This document shows, one piece after another, positions 13,010 to 21,541 of a DNA stretch of 64,000 nucleotides. The stretch is from NCBI GenBank assembly GCA_964538915.1, contig CAZIFB010000006.1:62001-126000 (forward strand), in the 5' to 3' direction. Each line of letters opens with the position of its first letter. Position 1 is the first letter of the stretch. The notes beneath the pieces were generated by a model, which was given only the letters and a program-made list of their open reading frames with translations, did not search any database and was not told where the DNA came from. Origin of the DNA: JAEUHQ01 sp964538915 (GTDB lineage Bacteria > Planctomycetota > UBA1135 > UBA2386). The position numbers and the translations under genes were made by a program.

Positions 13010-15790
13010 ATGCGTAATCCGGCGATCCGTCCGTTCCTGCTGGCCCTGGCTCCGCTTGCCGCGATCGCAGCGGCCTCTCTGTCCGGCGCGTGCGTCGACC
13101 AGAACGGCCGCGAAGGCGCGGTCGCGACCGCTGAGTCGTGCATGAAGTGCCACAACGGCTCGACGCACGACGACTACTTGGGTCCGGGTCTCGAGAACCC
13201 GCATCCGTTCCCGGGCACCGCCGAGAACCTGCGTTGTACGCAGTGTCACGGCGGCAACGCCGCGGGCAACGACGTCGCCTCGGCGCACGTGCCGCCGCCG
13301 CCCGAGATCGGTGACCGCGAGTTCCAGGACAACGACGCGCACGCGTGGTTCAACAAGCTGACGCTCGCCGGCATCGACAAGGTCGCGAACTACACCGTGG
13401 ACGGCGTCACCTACACGGGCATCGACTACCTGCAGTTCCTGAACCCCGGCGACCTGCGCGTCACGAGCCAACAGCGCGGCTGTGGTGAGTGCCACGTCGC
13501 GCACGGCGTCGGTGTGCAGCGCACGCCGCTCGCGAGCACGATGGGCATCTTCTCGGGTTCCTTCTACGCGGTCGGCATGGAGAACGCGCTGGCCGAGAAC
13601 CAGGGGCTCTTCGAGGACAACGCGGCGGACTACGGCTGGCGCGCGGTCACGGACCCGACGCACACGCACGATCCGAACAACGCCGGCAAGATCGGCCGGC
13701 TGATCGAACCGCCGGTCTGGAGCAAGCGCGTCCAGAACCCGGCGAACATCTTCCGCAACCAGCAGTTCACCGCCGCGAACCTCGTCAACGACGTGAACCC
13801 GGACGGCTCGGTCGTCACCGGGTCGCGTCTCGCGAAGCTCTACCAGGAGCAGGTCGCGTTCACCTGCGGTGACTGCCACCTCGGCTCGAGCGGTGCGAAC
13901 AACCGCTACGGCGACTTCCGTCCGTCGGGCTGCTCCGCCTGCCACATGCCTTACAGCCAGGACGGCCGCAGCCGCAGCCAGGACCCGAACGTGCCGAAGA
14001 ACGAGCCGTTCAACCCGGACGCGATCGACGATCCGGAGCGCGCGCACGTCAGGTCGCACCGCGTCCGCGGTGTCGCGCGCACGCTGTCGAACGGGCACAC
14101 GGTCACCGGCATCGACGACCACACGTGCGCGGGCTGCCACCAGGGCAGCAACCGCATGGTCATGCAGTACTGGGGCATCCGCCTCGACCAGAACCAGGAC
14201 GTGGTGCGCGGCTTCCAGTACCCGGCGAACCCCGTGACGTTCCAGACGACGCGTTTCGACACGCGCCTGTTCGACCCGGTGGTACGGAACAACACGTTCA
14301 ACGGCCGCAACCACAACCAGTACCTGCTCCGCGAGGACTACGACGGCGACGGTCGCGACGACACGCCGGCGGACGTGCACTACGAAGCGGGTCTCGGCTG
14401 CGTCGACTGCCACGGCAGCATCGACCTGCACGGCAACGTCAACGCGCCGAACGGCGGCGACATCGTGAGCCGCATGGGCCACGCGATCACGATCCGCTGC
14501 GAGGACTGCCACGGCAGCGCGACGTCCTACGCGAACACGACGATCGGTGAGAACTACCAGGGCCAGACGGTCACGCTCGGTGTCGACAGCGAGGGCAACC
14601 CGCTGAAGCACGTCGAGATCGACGGGTCCGGCAACTACTGGCTCACCAGCAAGCTGGACGGTCGCCGCCACTACATCCGCCAGGTCCGCGACGTCATCGT
14701 CGACAGCGGCAAGACGCACCCGACGACGGGCGAGGCCATCTACACCAAGATGGGCTCCTACGCGATGGGCCGCGACGACGGCCTCACGGCGACGGGCATC
14801 GGCCCGCAGCAGACGAGTGCGCCGCACGCCGGCTTCAGCCACCTCGACAGCATGAACTGTGCGGCGTGCCACTCGTCGTGGAGCAACAGCTGCATCGGCT
14901 GCCACCTCGAGGGCGAATACAACGAGGGCAACAACTTCAGCAACATCACCGGTGACCGCATCGTCTTCCGTCAGCGGTTCGCCGAGTTCGTCTACCAGAC
15001 GCCGGTGCCGTTCACGCTCGGCATCGGCATGGACAACAAGATCCGCACGTCCGCCACGAACACGAAGGTGTTCTTCCGCTACACGGACATCAACGGCGAT
15101 CGCACGCCGGTGTTCGCGTTCACGGACCGCAACGGCGGCGGCGCCAACCCGGCGAGCGGCTTCCCGTCGCTCGGCCACAACGCGTTCCTCGCGCACAGCA
15201 TCCGCGGTCGCGTGACCGCGACCAACGAAGGCCCGCGCTACTGCGTTTCCTGCCACCTGACCGACTACTCGGTTGCGACGTATGGCTCGCAGTACTCGAC
15301 GTTCCGCGCGGCCTACGCGGCGAACAACTTCGGCGCACTCGACTACAACCTGCTGAAGACGCACATCGGCAAGAACCCGGGCAACCAGCTCGACTCGCCG
15401 TTCTTCGTGCACATGGTCGCGGGCTTCGGCACGGGTCTGTTCCTGTTCGATCGCAATGGTGCGGCGCAGAACCCGCTCGACACCAACCCGAACCGCTACG
15501 GCAGCGACGGGCAGGCGCCGTCGACCTACTTCAACCCGGCGCAGGTCTACTACGACCTCGACCGCGTCGTCGACAGCAACGGCGTCAGCAACGGCTCAAG
15601 CAACCAGCCCATGAACCTGCCGATCGTCGGCCCGAACCGGCGCGACGGCGCGACGGATCCGAACATGGCCGGCCCGCTCGGCACGACGCTGTCCACGCGA
15701 CTGGCCGATCCGGCCACGGGCATCGTGCTGAACAGCTGGATCGATGCGAACCGCGCGCCGCACGGTGGCGCCGGCCCGCTCGTGCAGTGA
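13010..15790 (+). CDS. Large 11-heme c-type cytochrome
   Basis: This 926-residue exported protein starts at ATG 13010 (GGGAGA upstream). It has a signal sequence ending SLSGAC, possibly a lipidation Cys although not a strict lipobox. I count 11 CxxCH motifs (CMKCH, CTQCH, CGECH, CGDCH, CSACH, CAGCH, CVDCH, CEDCH, CAACH, CIGCH, CVSCH), widely spaced between long stretches rich in Asn, Asp, Gly and aromatics. That spacing differs from the dense 23-heme protein and suggests either a catalytic or terminal cytochrome (metal or other substrate reductase) or a surface component. It is separated by a 131-base gap and may have its own promoter. Confidence 0.88.
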   Translation: MRNPAIRPFLLALAPLAAIAAASLSGACVDQNGREGAVATAESCMKCHNGSTHDDYLGPGLENPHPFPGTAENLRCTQCHGGNAAGNDVASAHVPPPPEIGDREFQDNDAHAWFNKLTLAGIDKVANYTVDGVTYTGIDYLQFLNPGDLRVTSQQRGCGECHVAHGVGVQRTPLASTMGIFSGSFYAVGMENALAENQGLFEDNAADYGWRAVTDPTHTHDPNNAGKIGRLIEPPVWSKRVQNPANIFRNQQFTAANLVNDVNPDGSVVTGSRLAKLYQEQVAFTCGDCHLGSSGANNRYGDFRPSGCSACHMPYSQDGRSRSQDPNVPKNEPFNPDAIDDPERAHVRSHRVRGVARTLSNGHTVTGIDDHTCAGCHQGSNRMVMQYWGIRLDQNQDVVRGFQYPANPVTFQTTRFDTRLFDPVVRNNTFNGRNHNQYLLREDYDGDGRDDTPADVHYEAGLGCVDCHGSIDLHGNVNAPNGGDIVSRMGHAITIRCEDCHGSATSYANTTIGENYQGQTVTLGVDSEGNPLKHVEIDGSGNYWLTSKLDGRRHYIRQVRDVIVDSGKTHPTTGEAIYTKMGSYAMGRDDGLTATGIGPQQTSAPHAGFSHLDSMNCAACHSSWSNSCIGCHLEGEYNEGNNFSNITGDRIVFRQRFAEFVYQTPVPFTLGIGMDNKIRTSATNTKVFFRYTDINGDRTPVFAFTDRNGGGANPASGFPSLGHNAFLAHSIRGRVTATNEGPRYCVSCHLTDYSVATYGSQYSTFRAAYAANNFGALDYNLLKTHIGKNPGNQLDSPFFVHMVAGFGTGLFLFDRNGAAQNPLDTNPNRYGSDGQAPSTYFNPAQVYYDLDRVVDSNGVSNGSSNQPMNLPIVGPNRRDGATDPNMAGPLGTTLSTRLADPATGIVLNSWIDANRAPHGGAGPLVQ

Positions 15791-15796
15791 TCCGGC

Positions 15797-16729
15797 TCAC
15801 TTCCCCTTCGTGAGGCGCCGCGTCCGCACGCGGCGCTTTGGCGGCGGCGGGAAGAGGAACTTCAGAACGCGATCGAAGCGTTTGCCCCACGAAGCCTCGT
15901 CGTGACGAGCGCGCGCGACCTCGACGTGGCGCAGCGTCGAGCGGCGCGCGACCCGACCCTTCTTCCAGCCCTTCGCGACGAGCAGTTCGCTCAGGATGCG
16001 GACGTGTTGGCGCAGCGGCGGCGCTTCGCTCTTGCCGATGTCGACCCAGATCCGGAGGGCCGGGCGATCCCGCAGTGCGGCGACACGCCGCAGTAGTTCG
16101 CCGTGGCCCCACCACACCGTCGGCGAAAGGGCCGCGACGAGACCGAAGATCTCGGGATGCGCGAGCGCCGCGTGCAGCGCGAACAGTCCGCCCAGCGACG
16201 CGCCGGCGATCGCCGTGGTCTCGCGACCGGGCAGCGTGGGGTAGTGCGCGTCGACGAACGGCTTGATCTCGTCGATCAGCATCCGCGCCATGTCGTTCGC
16301 ATGTCCGCCGCGGCCGTGGAACGGCACGGGTGTGTAGTCGTCGGTGCGGCGGCGGCCGGAGTTGTCGATGCCCACGAGGATCAGGGGCTCGATGCGGCGT
16401 GCGTCGATCAGTCGTTGTGCGGTTGTGCCGGCGTTCCAGGAGACGCCGGCGAACGCGGTGTCCGGCGTGAAGACGTTCTGGCCGTCCATCAGGTAGAGAA
16501 CCGGAAGGCGCCGATGCTCGTCGGCTGCATTCGGCGCTGGCACCCAGACTCGAACCGCGCGGTCCGCTACCCCGTGCCGCGATCTTGCGAGCCAGTGGAC
16601 GCGAGGGCGACGCGAGTCGTGCACACTCGGCGAACCGAGAACGATCGAAGCGCTGGCCGGGGAGGCGGAATCCGGCGCGAAGGAATGCTGCACCACGGGC
16701 TCATACCGTCGGAGTCGCTCCCTGGCCAA
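15797..16729 (-). CDS. Esterase D-like alpha/beta hydrolase
   Basis: This 310-codon frame encodes an alpha/beta hydrolase of the putative-esterase family that includes enterochelin esterase-like enzymes. RVWVPAPN opens the core, LPVLYLMDGQNVF follows, and IAGASLGGLFAL carries the nucleophile Ser. A later acidic residue and the His in RARHDEASW could complete the triad. No clear signal peptide is visible. The start is uncertain: the frame opens with TTG at 16729, but the conserved core begins about 45 residues in. It is convergent with the 11-heme cytochrome gene, only six bases away. Confidence 0.62.
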   Translation of the reverse strand: MARERLRRYEPVVQHSFAPDSASPASASIVLGSPSVHDSRRPRVHWLARSRHGVADRAVRVWVPAPNAADEHRRLPVLYLMDGQNVFTPDTAFAGVSWNAGTTAQRLIDARRIEPLILVGIDNSGRRRTDDYTPVPFHGRGGHANDMARMLIDEIKPFVDAHYPTLPGRETTAIAGASLGGLFALHAALAHPEIFGLVAALSPTVWWGHGELLRRVAALRDRPALRIWVDIGKSEAPPLRQHVRILSELLVAKGWKKGRVARRSTLRHVEVARARHDEASWGKRFDRVLKFLFPPPPKRRVRTRRLTKGK

Positions 16730-16884
16730 GCAAGGTTCGGCTCGGCGTCGATTTCGCTCCGCCGATCGAGTGAGTCTCCGAAATGCGACGCGTCGAGCAG
16801 TGCGAGTGCGCGGATCGCCACGGCTCGACGCCGCGGCACAACGCTAGGCGCCGGAATGGAACCCCGCAGCCGGTTCGACGCGTC

Positions 16885-16911
16885 GTAGGATTCCTACAGG
16901 GGCATTGCCCC
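16885..16911. promoter_or_regulatory. Two back-to-back 13-base palindromes
   Basis: GTAGGA-T-TCCTAC (16885-16897) and GGGGCA-T-TGCCCC (16899-16911) are both exact, both have a single T at the centre, and are one base apart. They lie about 60 bases before the ATG at 16972. They could be paired operators, or tandem hairpins in the leader. Confidence 0.45.
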
Positions 16912-16971
16912 GCTTCTCGCCGTGCCCGTTGTGCGGCGCGCAGTATCCCAAGCCCTGCTGGAGACCAAGAC

Positions 16972-18999
16972 ATGAGAGCCACGCTTCCCTTGACCCTCGT
17001 TGCGCTCGCGAGCGTCGCGACTGCGCAGCGCATCGTGCTGCCCGACAACCACAACTTCATGGAGAACTCGACGTACGGCAACAGCACCGCCGATACGACG
17101 TACTGGCGCACGACTGCCGGTCGCTTCCAGATCATCTACAACGCGTCGCACTTCACGGCATCGCGCACGGGGATCACGGGCCCGATCACGATCACGAACC
17201 TGCGGTTCCGCGGCGAGGACGGCGAAGCCAACCTCGGTGGTCAGGTCTACTCGAACGTGCTCGTCCAGCTCGGTTCGACCTCGTTGGTCGACACCACGAT
17301 GGTGACGACGTTCGGTTCTGCGACCGGCGGCGGTCCCGGTACTGCCGGCAGCAACCGTGATCCGTTGCTCACCACTCTCGGCACGGTCAGCGCTCCCATC
17401 ACCGTGACGGTGGCCCCGTCGACCGGTGCCTGCCCGAACAACTACTACATCGACATCGACCTGGTCGCAGCCGGCGCGGCGTTCACCTACGACCCGTTCT
17501 CGGCGACCCAGCCGAACCTGCTGATCGACGTCACGATGCCGACGGCTCCGACCAACGCGTTGCCGCTGTCGCTGATCGGCACGCAGGACACCATCGCGCA
17601 CGGCGCCGGCGTCCGCGGCCGCGCAGTGACCACCGCGACGGTCGCGGCTCTCACGGGCACGTCGGACACGACCCCGGCGATCGTCGGGCTCGAGTTCACG
17701 GGTGGTGGCGGCTACGCGGGCGAAGTGCCGGCCACGGCCGACCTGATCGGCGCGGGTTGCGGTGGTTCGCCCTCGACGTTCTACCAGGAGTTCCAGCAAC
17801 ACCAGGCGTTCGACATCGCCGGCGGCTTCACGCTGACGCCGGACTCGGTGTCCGCGCCGACGGTCTACACCGTCACGCCGGGCGCCGGCGCGTTCGACGT
17901 CACGCAGCTGAACGCGGCGCCGAACAGCACGATCGACGACGCGACGGTTCAGGTCACCCTGCCGCAGGGCACGGGCGGCTGGACCTTCAACTACCCGGGT
18001 GGCTCGACGACGGCCATCGAGCCGAGCACGAACGGCTTCATCTGGCTCGACACCGCGATGACGGCGGCGAACTTCACCGTCAGCCGCACGCTGATGCTGG
18101 GCACCGCCGTGGTCGCTGGTGACAACGGCCCGCGCCTGATGCCCCTGTGGCTCGACATGACGGCCGCCAAGAACACCAACCTCGGCACGCTGTCCGGCCT
18201 GCACATCAAGGAACAGCCCGAGTCGGCTCCGGGCGCCGCCGATGCCCGCATCTACGTCACGTGGCGCGACATGGGCACGTTCCGCATTCCGGGCGGCAGC
18301 GGTGTCGCCGGTCACTCGATCTGGAACGTGCAGTGCATGATCGACCAAGCCACGGGCAAGGTCGAGTATCGCTACGGCACCTGCCAGCCGTTCTTCTCCG
18401 CCCTCGGTGGCGTCTACACGAACCAGACGGGCGCCGCGATCGTCGGCTTCACCCGCGGTCGCATCGCCGGCGTCGCGTCGGTCGATCCGGGTTCGCGCGA
18501 CCTCTCCGACCTGGCTCTCTTGCCCTACACGACCGCGGTCGAGGGCTCCCTCGGCAACGTGCTGCTGACGGCGGTGTCCGCACCGATCGCCGGCTCCACG
18601 CTGCAGACCGGTCGCATGTTCAACGGTCAGACGCTGACCTACACGGTGTCGAACGTCCCGCCGCCCGTCGGCCTCAGCCTCGCGATCCTGAGCTTCGACG
18701 TCGGCCAGCCGCTGGTCTCGTTCCCGCTGGCCTTTGCCGGTCTCTCGCCCGCGGGTTGCACGACGGCGTTCCCGAACATCCTGCCGGTCGTGCTCAACTT
18801 CGCCTCGGCGCTGAACGTCGCTGGCGGAACGATTCCGATCACGCCCGGAATCGGCCCGATCCCGGAGCACAACGCCCCGGGCAGCTGGGCGACGCTCGGC
18901 CTGGACGTGACCGCGCAGGTCTGGGGCCTGGACTTCGGCACGCCGCTGCTGGTCCCGTGGACGAGCAACACGATCCACTACACGATCGGTCTCGACTGA
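16972..18999 (+). CDS. Secreted beta-rich protein of unknown function
   Basis: This 675-residue protein has a short signal peptide (LVALASVATAQ). The rest is rich in Thr, Gly, Ala and Val, with predicted beta strands and few charges, as in surface or S-layer-like secreted proteins of Planctomycetota-like bacteria. I recognise no enzyme motif. The middle has the form of a carbohydrate or jelly-roll-like repeat (GWTFNYPGGST, NGFIWLD), and the end resembles the generic C-terminal domain of this group's secreted proteins (LGLDVTAQVWGLD). ATG 16972 follows GGAG within GCTGGAGACCAAGAC. Two exact palindromes lie upstream. Confidence 0.65.
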   Translation: MRATLPLTLVALASVATAQRIVLPDNHNFMENSTYGNSTADTTYWRTTAGRFQIIYNASHFTASRTGITGPITITNLRFRGEDGEANLGGQVYSNVLVQLGSTSLVDTTMVTTFGSATGGGPGTAGSNRDPLLTTLGTVSAPITVTVAPSTGACPNNYYIDIDLVAAGAAFTYDPFSATQPNLLIDVTMPTAPTNALPLSLIGTQDTIAHGAGVRGRAVTTATVAALTGTSDTTPAIVGLEFTGGGGYAGEVPATADLIGAGCGGSPSTFYQEFQQHQAFDIAGGFTLTPDSVSAPTVYTVTPGAGAFDVTQLNAAPNSTIDDATVQVTLPQGTGGWTFNYPGGSTTAIEPSTNGFIWLDTAMTAANFTVSRTLMLGTAVVAGDNGPRLMPLWLDMTAAKNTNLGTLSGLHIKEQPESAPGAADARIYVTWRDMGTFRIPGGSGVAGHSIWNVQCMIDQATGKVEYRYGTCQPFFSALGGVYTNQTGAAIVGFTRGRIAGVASVDPGSRDLSDLALLPYTTAVEGSLGNVLLTAVSAPIAGSTLQTGRMFNGQTLTYTVSNVPPPVGLSLAILSFDVGQPLVSFPLAFAGLSPAGCTTAFPNILPVVLNFASALNVAGGTIPITPGIGPIPEHNAPGSWATLGLDVTAQVWGLDFGTPLLVPWTSNTIHYTIGLD

Positions 19000-19036
19000 T
19001 CCTCGGAGACGCGAGGCAACTCGTCGTCTCCTGACA

Positions 19037-19072
19037 GAACGGCTCGTGCGGCACTCGCCGCGCGGGCCGTTC
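19037..19072. terminator. 16-bp bidirectional terminator hairpin
   Basis: GAACGGCTCGTGCGGC, loop ACTC, then GCCGCGCGGGCCGTTC pairs along 16 positions with only two G-U wobbles. It sits between the stops of two convergent genes (18999 and 19103), exactly where a shared terminator is expected. A short T-rich segment (GTCGTTTC) follows on the + strand. Confidence 0.75.
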
Positions 19073-19102
19073 GTCGTTTCGGGGAAGCCTTTTGCGGTGC
19101 GG

Positions 19103-21091
19103 TCAGCGCCGGGCCGACCGCAGCAGTTCCGTCGCGCGCTGGTTGGTCGGATCGATTGCGAGCGCCTCGGCAAGCGCCTTCTGCGCGAGTGCGGGCTCCT
19201 GCCACGCGATCAGCCACTCGGCGACCCTCAGCCGCACTTCGACGTCGCCCGGGCGTTTGCCGAGCAGGCCCTCGACCATCGGCGCGAGCTCGGCGCGGCG
19301 ACCGAGTCGAACGAGTGCTTCGCCGCGCGCCTGGTATGGCTGCAGGTGCTGGTGCGTCAGTTCGGTCGCGCGGCGGAACGCTTCCTCTGCTTCTGACAGG
19401 CGTCCGGTCGTCTGCAGGACCGCGCCGAGGCTGCTCCAGTACTCCGGCCTGCGGGGTTCGAGCTCGAGGCTCCGCCGCAGCACACGTTCGGCATCGCCGA
19501 GCCGCGGGTCCCGCGCTGCCGAGCGCTCGGCGGTGACGGCACTCACCAGCAGCACGCCGAGGGTCCCGAGCGCGTCGGCGTTGTCCGGCTCTTCCGCGAG
19601 CACGCCGCGCATCATGCCGAGCGCCTGGTCGCGCTTTCCCCGCTGGAACAGCGCCGCCGCCTGCTTCACCGCCGTCGCCGCAGAGACGTGGCAGCCGATC
19701 GACTCCTCGATCACCGCGACCGCCTCGTCGTGCCGTCCGAGTCGCCACAGATGGGAAGCGTAGTTGGTGAGGATCAGGCCTTCGCCGGGTGTGCGACTCT
19801 CGCGGTCCCGCTTCTCGTACGCGTCGGTCCAGAACGCGAAGTCGTCCATGTAGACGCCGACACGTTCCTGCGTGCGCCACGTGAGGGCGACGATCGCCGC
19901 GACGACGAGTGCTCGACCGAACGACCGCGACGTGCCGATGGCGGCGAGGCCGCGCCGGGCGAGCATGACCGCGGGAACGATCACGAAGAGCATCGGCAGG
20001 TACATCCGCCGTTCCGCTGCGACCTCCCACTGGGTCGGCAGGACGGTCGACGTCGGCGCGAGCAGAAGGAAGAACAGCGCGCCGAGCCAGCCCAGGTGCG
20101 GGCGTCGCCACCAGCATGCGAGCGTGACGGCGAGCAGCGCGAGCACGAAGAGACCGGGGATCACGGCGGGCCACGGTTCGTGCAGGATCGGCGTCCCGTA
20201 GGCGCCGCGCAGCGGATACGGCCACGCCGCGAGTCGGACGTAGTGAGCGACGACGCCCGCCTGGGTGAACAACCACTCCCACGGAGTGATCCGCGGCCGG
20301 ATGTTGAAGCCGACGGTCGGGTTCGACGGCCCGAGCGCGACGCAGAGGGCGAGCACGAGCCACGACGTCGCGAGAACGCCATACCAGCCCAGTCGAGGCC
20401 GCATCGCGGACCACGACGGGAAAACGAATGCCCGTTCGAACAGCACGTACAGGAGCGGTGCGACGACGAAGTCCTCCTTGGTCGCCATACCGAGCGCCAT
20501 GCTGACGAAGGCCAGCGCACGCCAGCGGCGCGCGCCCGGTGCAGTGCTCTCGGCGAGCGCGGCGAACAGCGCGAGTTGCAGGAAGAGCGCGGCCAGCAGC
20601 GTGGAGCGCTGCGTCGCGTAGGCGACGGTGTCCGCCGCCAAGGGATGCGCGACCCAGATCGCGGCGACCGCCAATGCCGTCCATCGCGACGTCGCCGCGT
20701 CGAATCGCCCCGCGAACGCCGGGGCCAGCAGCGTCCGCCGCATCGTGAAGAAGAGCAGGATCGCGTTCACGACGTGCAGCAGGAACGAGGCGAGACGCGG
20801 GCCGGTCGGGCCGCCGCCGAAGAGGGCGAGGTCGAGCCACAGGGAGAGGCAGGTGACGGGCCGGTTCGCCAGCGGCTGGTGCGGCTCGCCGAACGCGGCG
20901 CCCCAGATGTCGCCCGCCTGCAGCGCGGCGTTGGCCACGATCGCCGGCTGATCGTCGAACACGAACGCGCCGCGCCACACACCCCACCATGCGACGAGTC
21001 CGGTCGCGGCGATCAGGGCAACGGGCGCGAGCGCGCCGTCACCGTTGGCGGTGGGAACGGACGTGCGAACGGATGGGGCGCCGCGTGCCAT
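19103..21091 (-). CDS. TPR-containing membrane glycosyltransferase-like protein
   Basis: This 662-residue protein has a multi-helix membrane N-terminal half and a soluble C-terminal half with tetratricopeptide repeats (DNADALGTLGVLLVSA, RPEYWSSLGAVLQTTG, SEAEEAFRRATEL). The first outside loop has FVFDDQPAIVAN; an acidic pair here is typical of GT-C lipid-linked sugar transferases and TMTC-type proteins. The likely role is protein or envelope glycosylation with a polyprenyl-phosphate sugar donor; the acceptor is unknown. A terminator hairpin follows the stop. Confidence 0.62.
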   Translation of the reverse strand: MARGAPSVRTSVPTANGDGALAPVALIAATGLVAWWGVWRGAFVFDDQPAIVANAALQAGDIWGAAFGEPHQPLANRPVTCLSLWLDLALFGGGPTGPRLASFLLHVVNAILLFFTMRRTLLAPAFAGRFDAATSRWTALAVAAIWVAHPLAADTVAYATQRSTLLAALFLQLALFAALAESTAPGARRWRALAFVSMALGMATKEDFVVAPLLYVLFERAFVFPSWSAMRPRLGWYGVLATSWLVLALCVALGPSNPTVGFNIRPRITPWEWLFTQAGVVAHYVRLAAWPYPLRGAYGTPILHEPWPAVIPGLFVLALLAVTLACWWRRPHLGWLGALFFLLLAPTSTVLPTQWEVAAERRMYLPMLFVIVPAVMLARRGLAAIGTSRSFGRALVVAAIVALTWRTQERVGVYMDDFAFWTDAYEKRDRESRTPGEGLILTNYASHLWRLGRHDEAVAVIEESIGCHVSAATAVKQAAALFQRGKRDQALGMMRGVLAEEPDNADALGTLGVLLVSAVTAERSAARDPRLGDAERVLRRSLELEPRRPEYWSSLGAVLQTTGRLSEAEEAFRRATELTHQHLQPYQARGEALVRLGRRAELAPMVEGLLGKRPGDVEVRLRVAEWLIAWQEPALAQKALAEALAIDPTNQRATELLRSARR

Positions 21092-21160
21092 CGACGGGGA
21101 GCGTGCACGTCGCAGAGCACCGGCGCAATGGCGTCGGCGTCGCGGGCCGCGCCGCGGGAC

Positions 21161-21532
21161 TCACTGCCGGGAAGTGACGGCGACCCCGCCGGTCCGAGAG
21201 TGGACGACATACACGACGGTGCCGCCTTCGCCGCCGGCGGCGAACGTGACGACGACCTCGCCGGACTCGGAGAAGGCAGACGCCTTCGACTCCGCCGTCA
21301 GCACGCCGTGAGCAAGTTGCTCGCCCGTCCCGGTGTTCACGTCGAACGTGACCGCGCCCGCTCCGACGCCGTGCATGTCGATCGCGACGTCGCCGCGGTC
21401 GGCGCCCGACACACGCAGGGTGCACTTGCCTGCCGGCGCAAGGACGACGGAGGACTCGAGCCGCGACGTGCCTTGCAGACCGGCGCAGGCTGCGAGGACG
21501 AGGAGCACCGGTGCCGAACGGCGAAGGACCAT
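21161..21532 (-). CDS. Small lipoprotein, unknown function
   Basis: This 123-residue protein has a clear lipoprotein signal (VLLVLAACAG). The mature part is short, beta-rich and acidic (VSGADRGDVAIDMHGVG, GEVVVTFAAGGEGG). No known domain is evident. It is followed by the TPR glycosyltransferase-like gene on the same strand with a gap of about 70 bases and preceded by the DTW-domain gene, but I see no functional link. Confidence 0.6.
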   Translation of the reverse strand: MVLRRSAPVLLVLAACAGLQGTSRLESSVVLAPAGKCTLRVSGADRGDVAIDMHGVGAGAVTFDVNTGTGEQLAHGVLTAESKASAFSESGEVVVTFAAGGEGGTVVYVVHSRTGGVAVTSRQ

Positions 21533-21541
21533 GGCCGCCTT

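Noticed and set aside
12995..15412. An 805-codon minus-strand frame
   Set aside because: It lies opposite the 11-heme cytochrome, whose CxxCH motifs and signal peptide are decisive. The mirror frame is a GC-bias artefact.
16894..19173. A 759-codon minus-strand frame
   Set aside because: It lies opposite a secreted-protein gene and has an Arg/Asp-rich, motif-free sequence.
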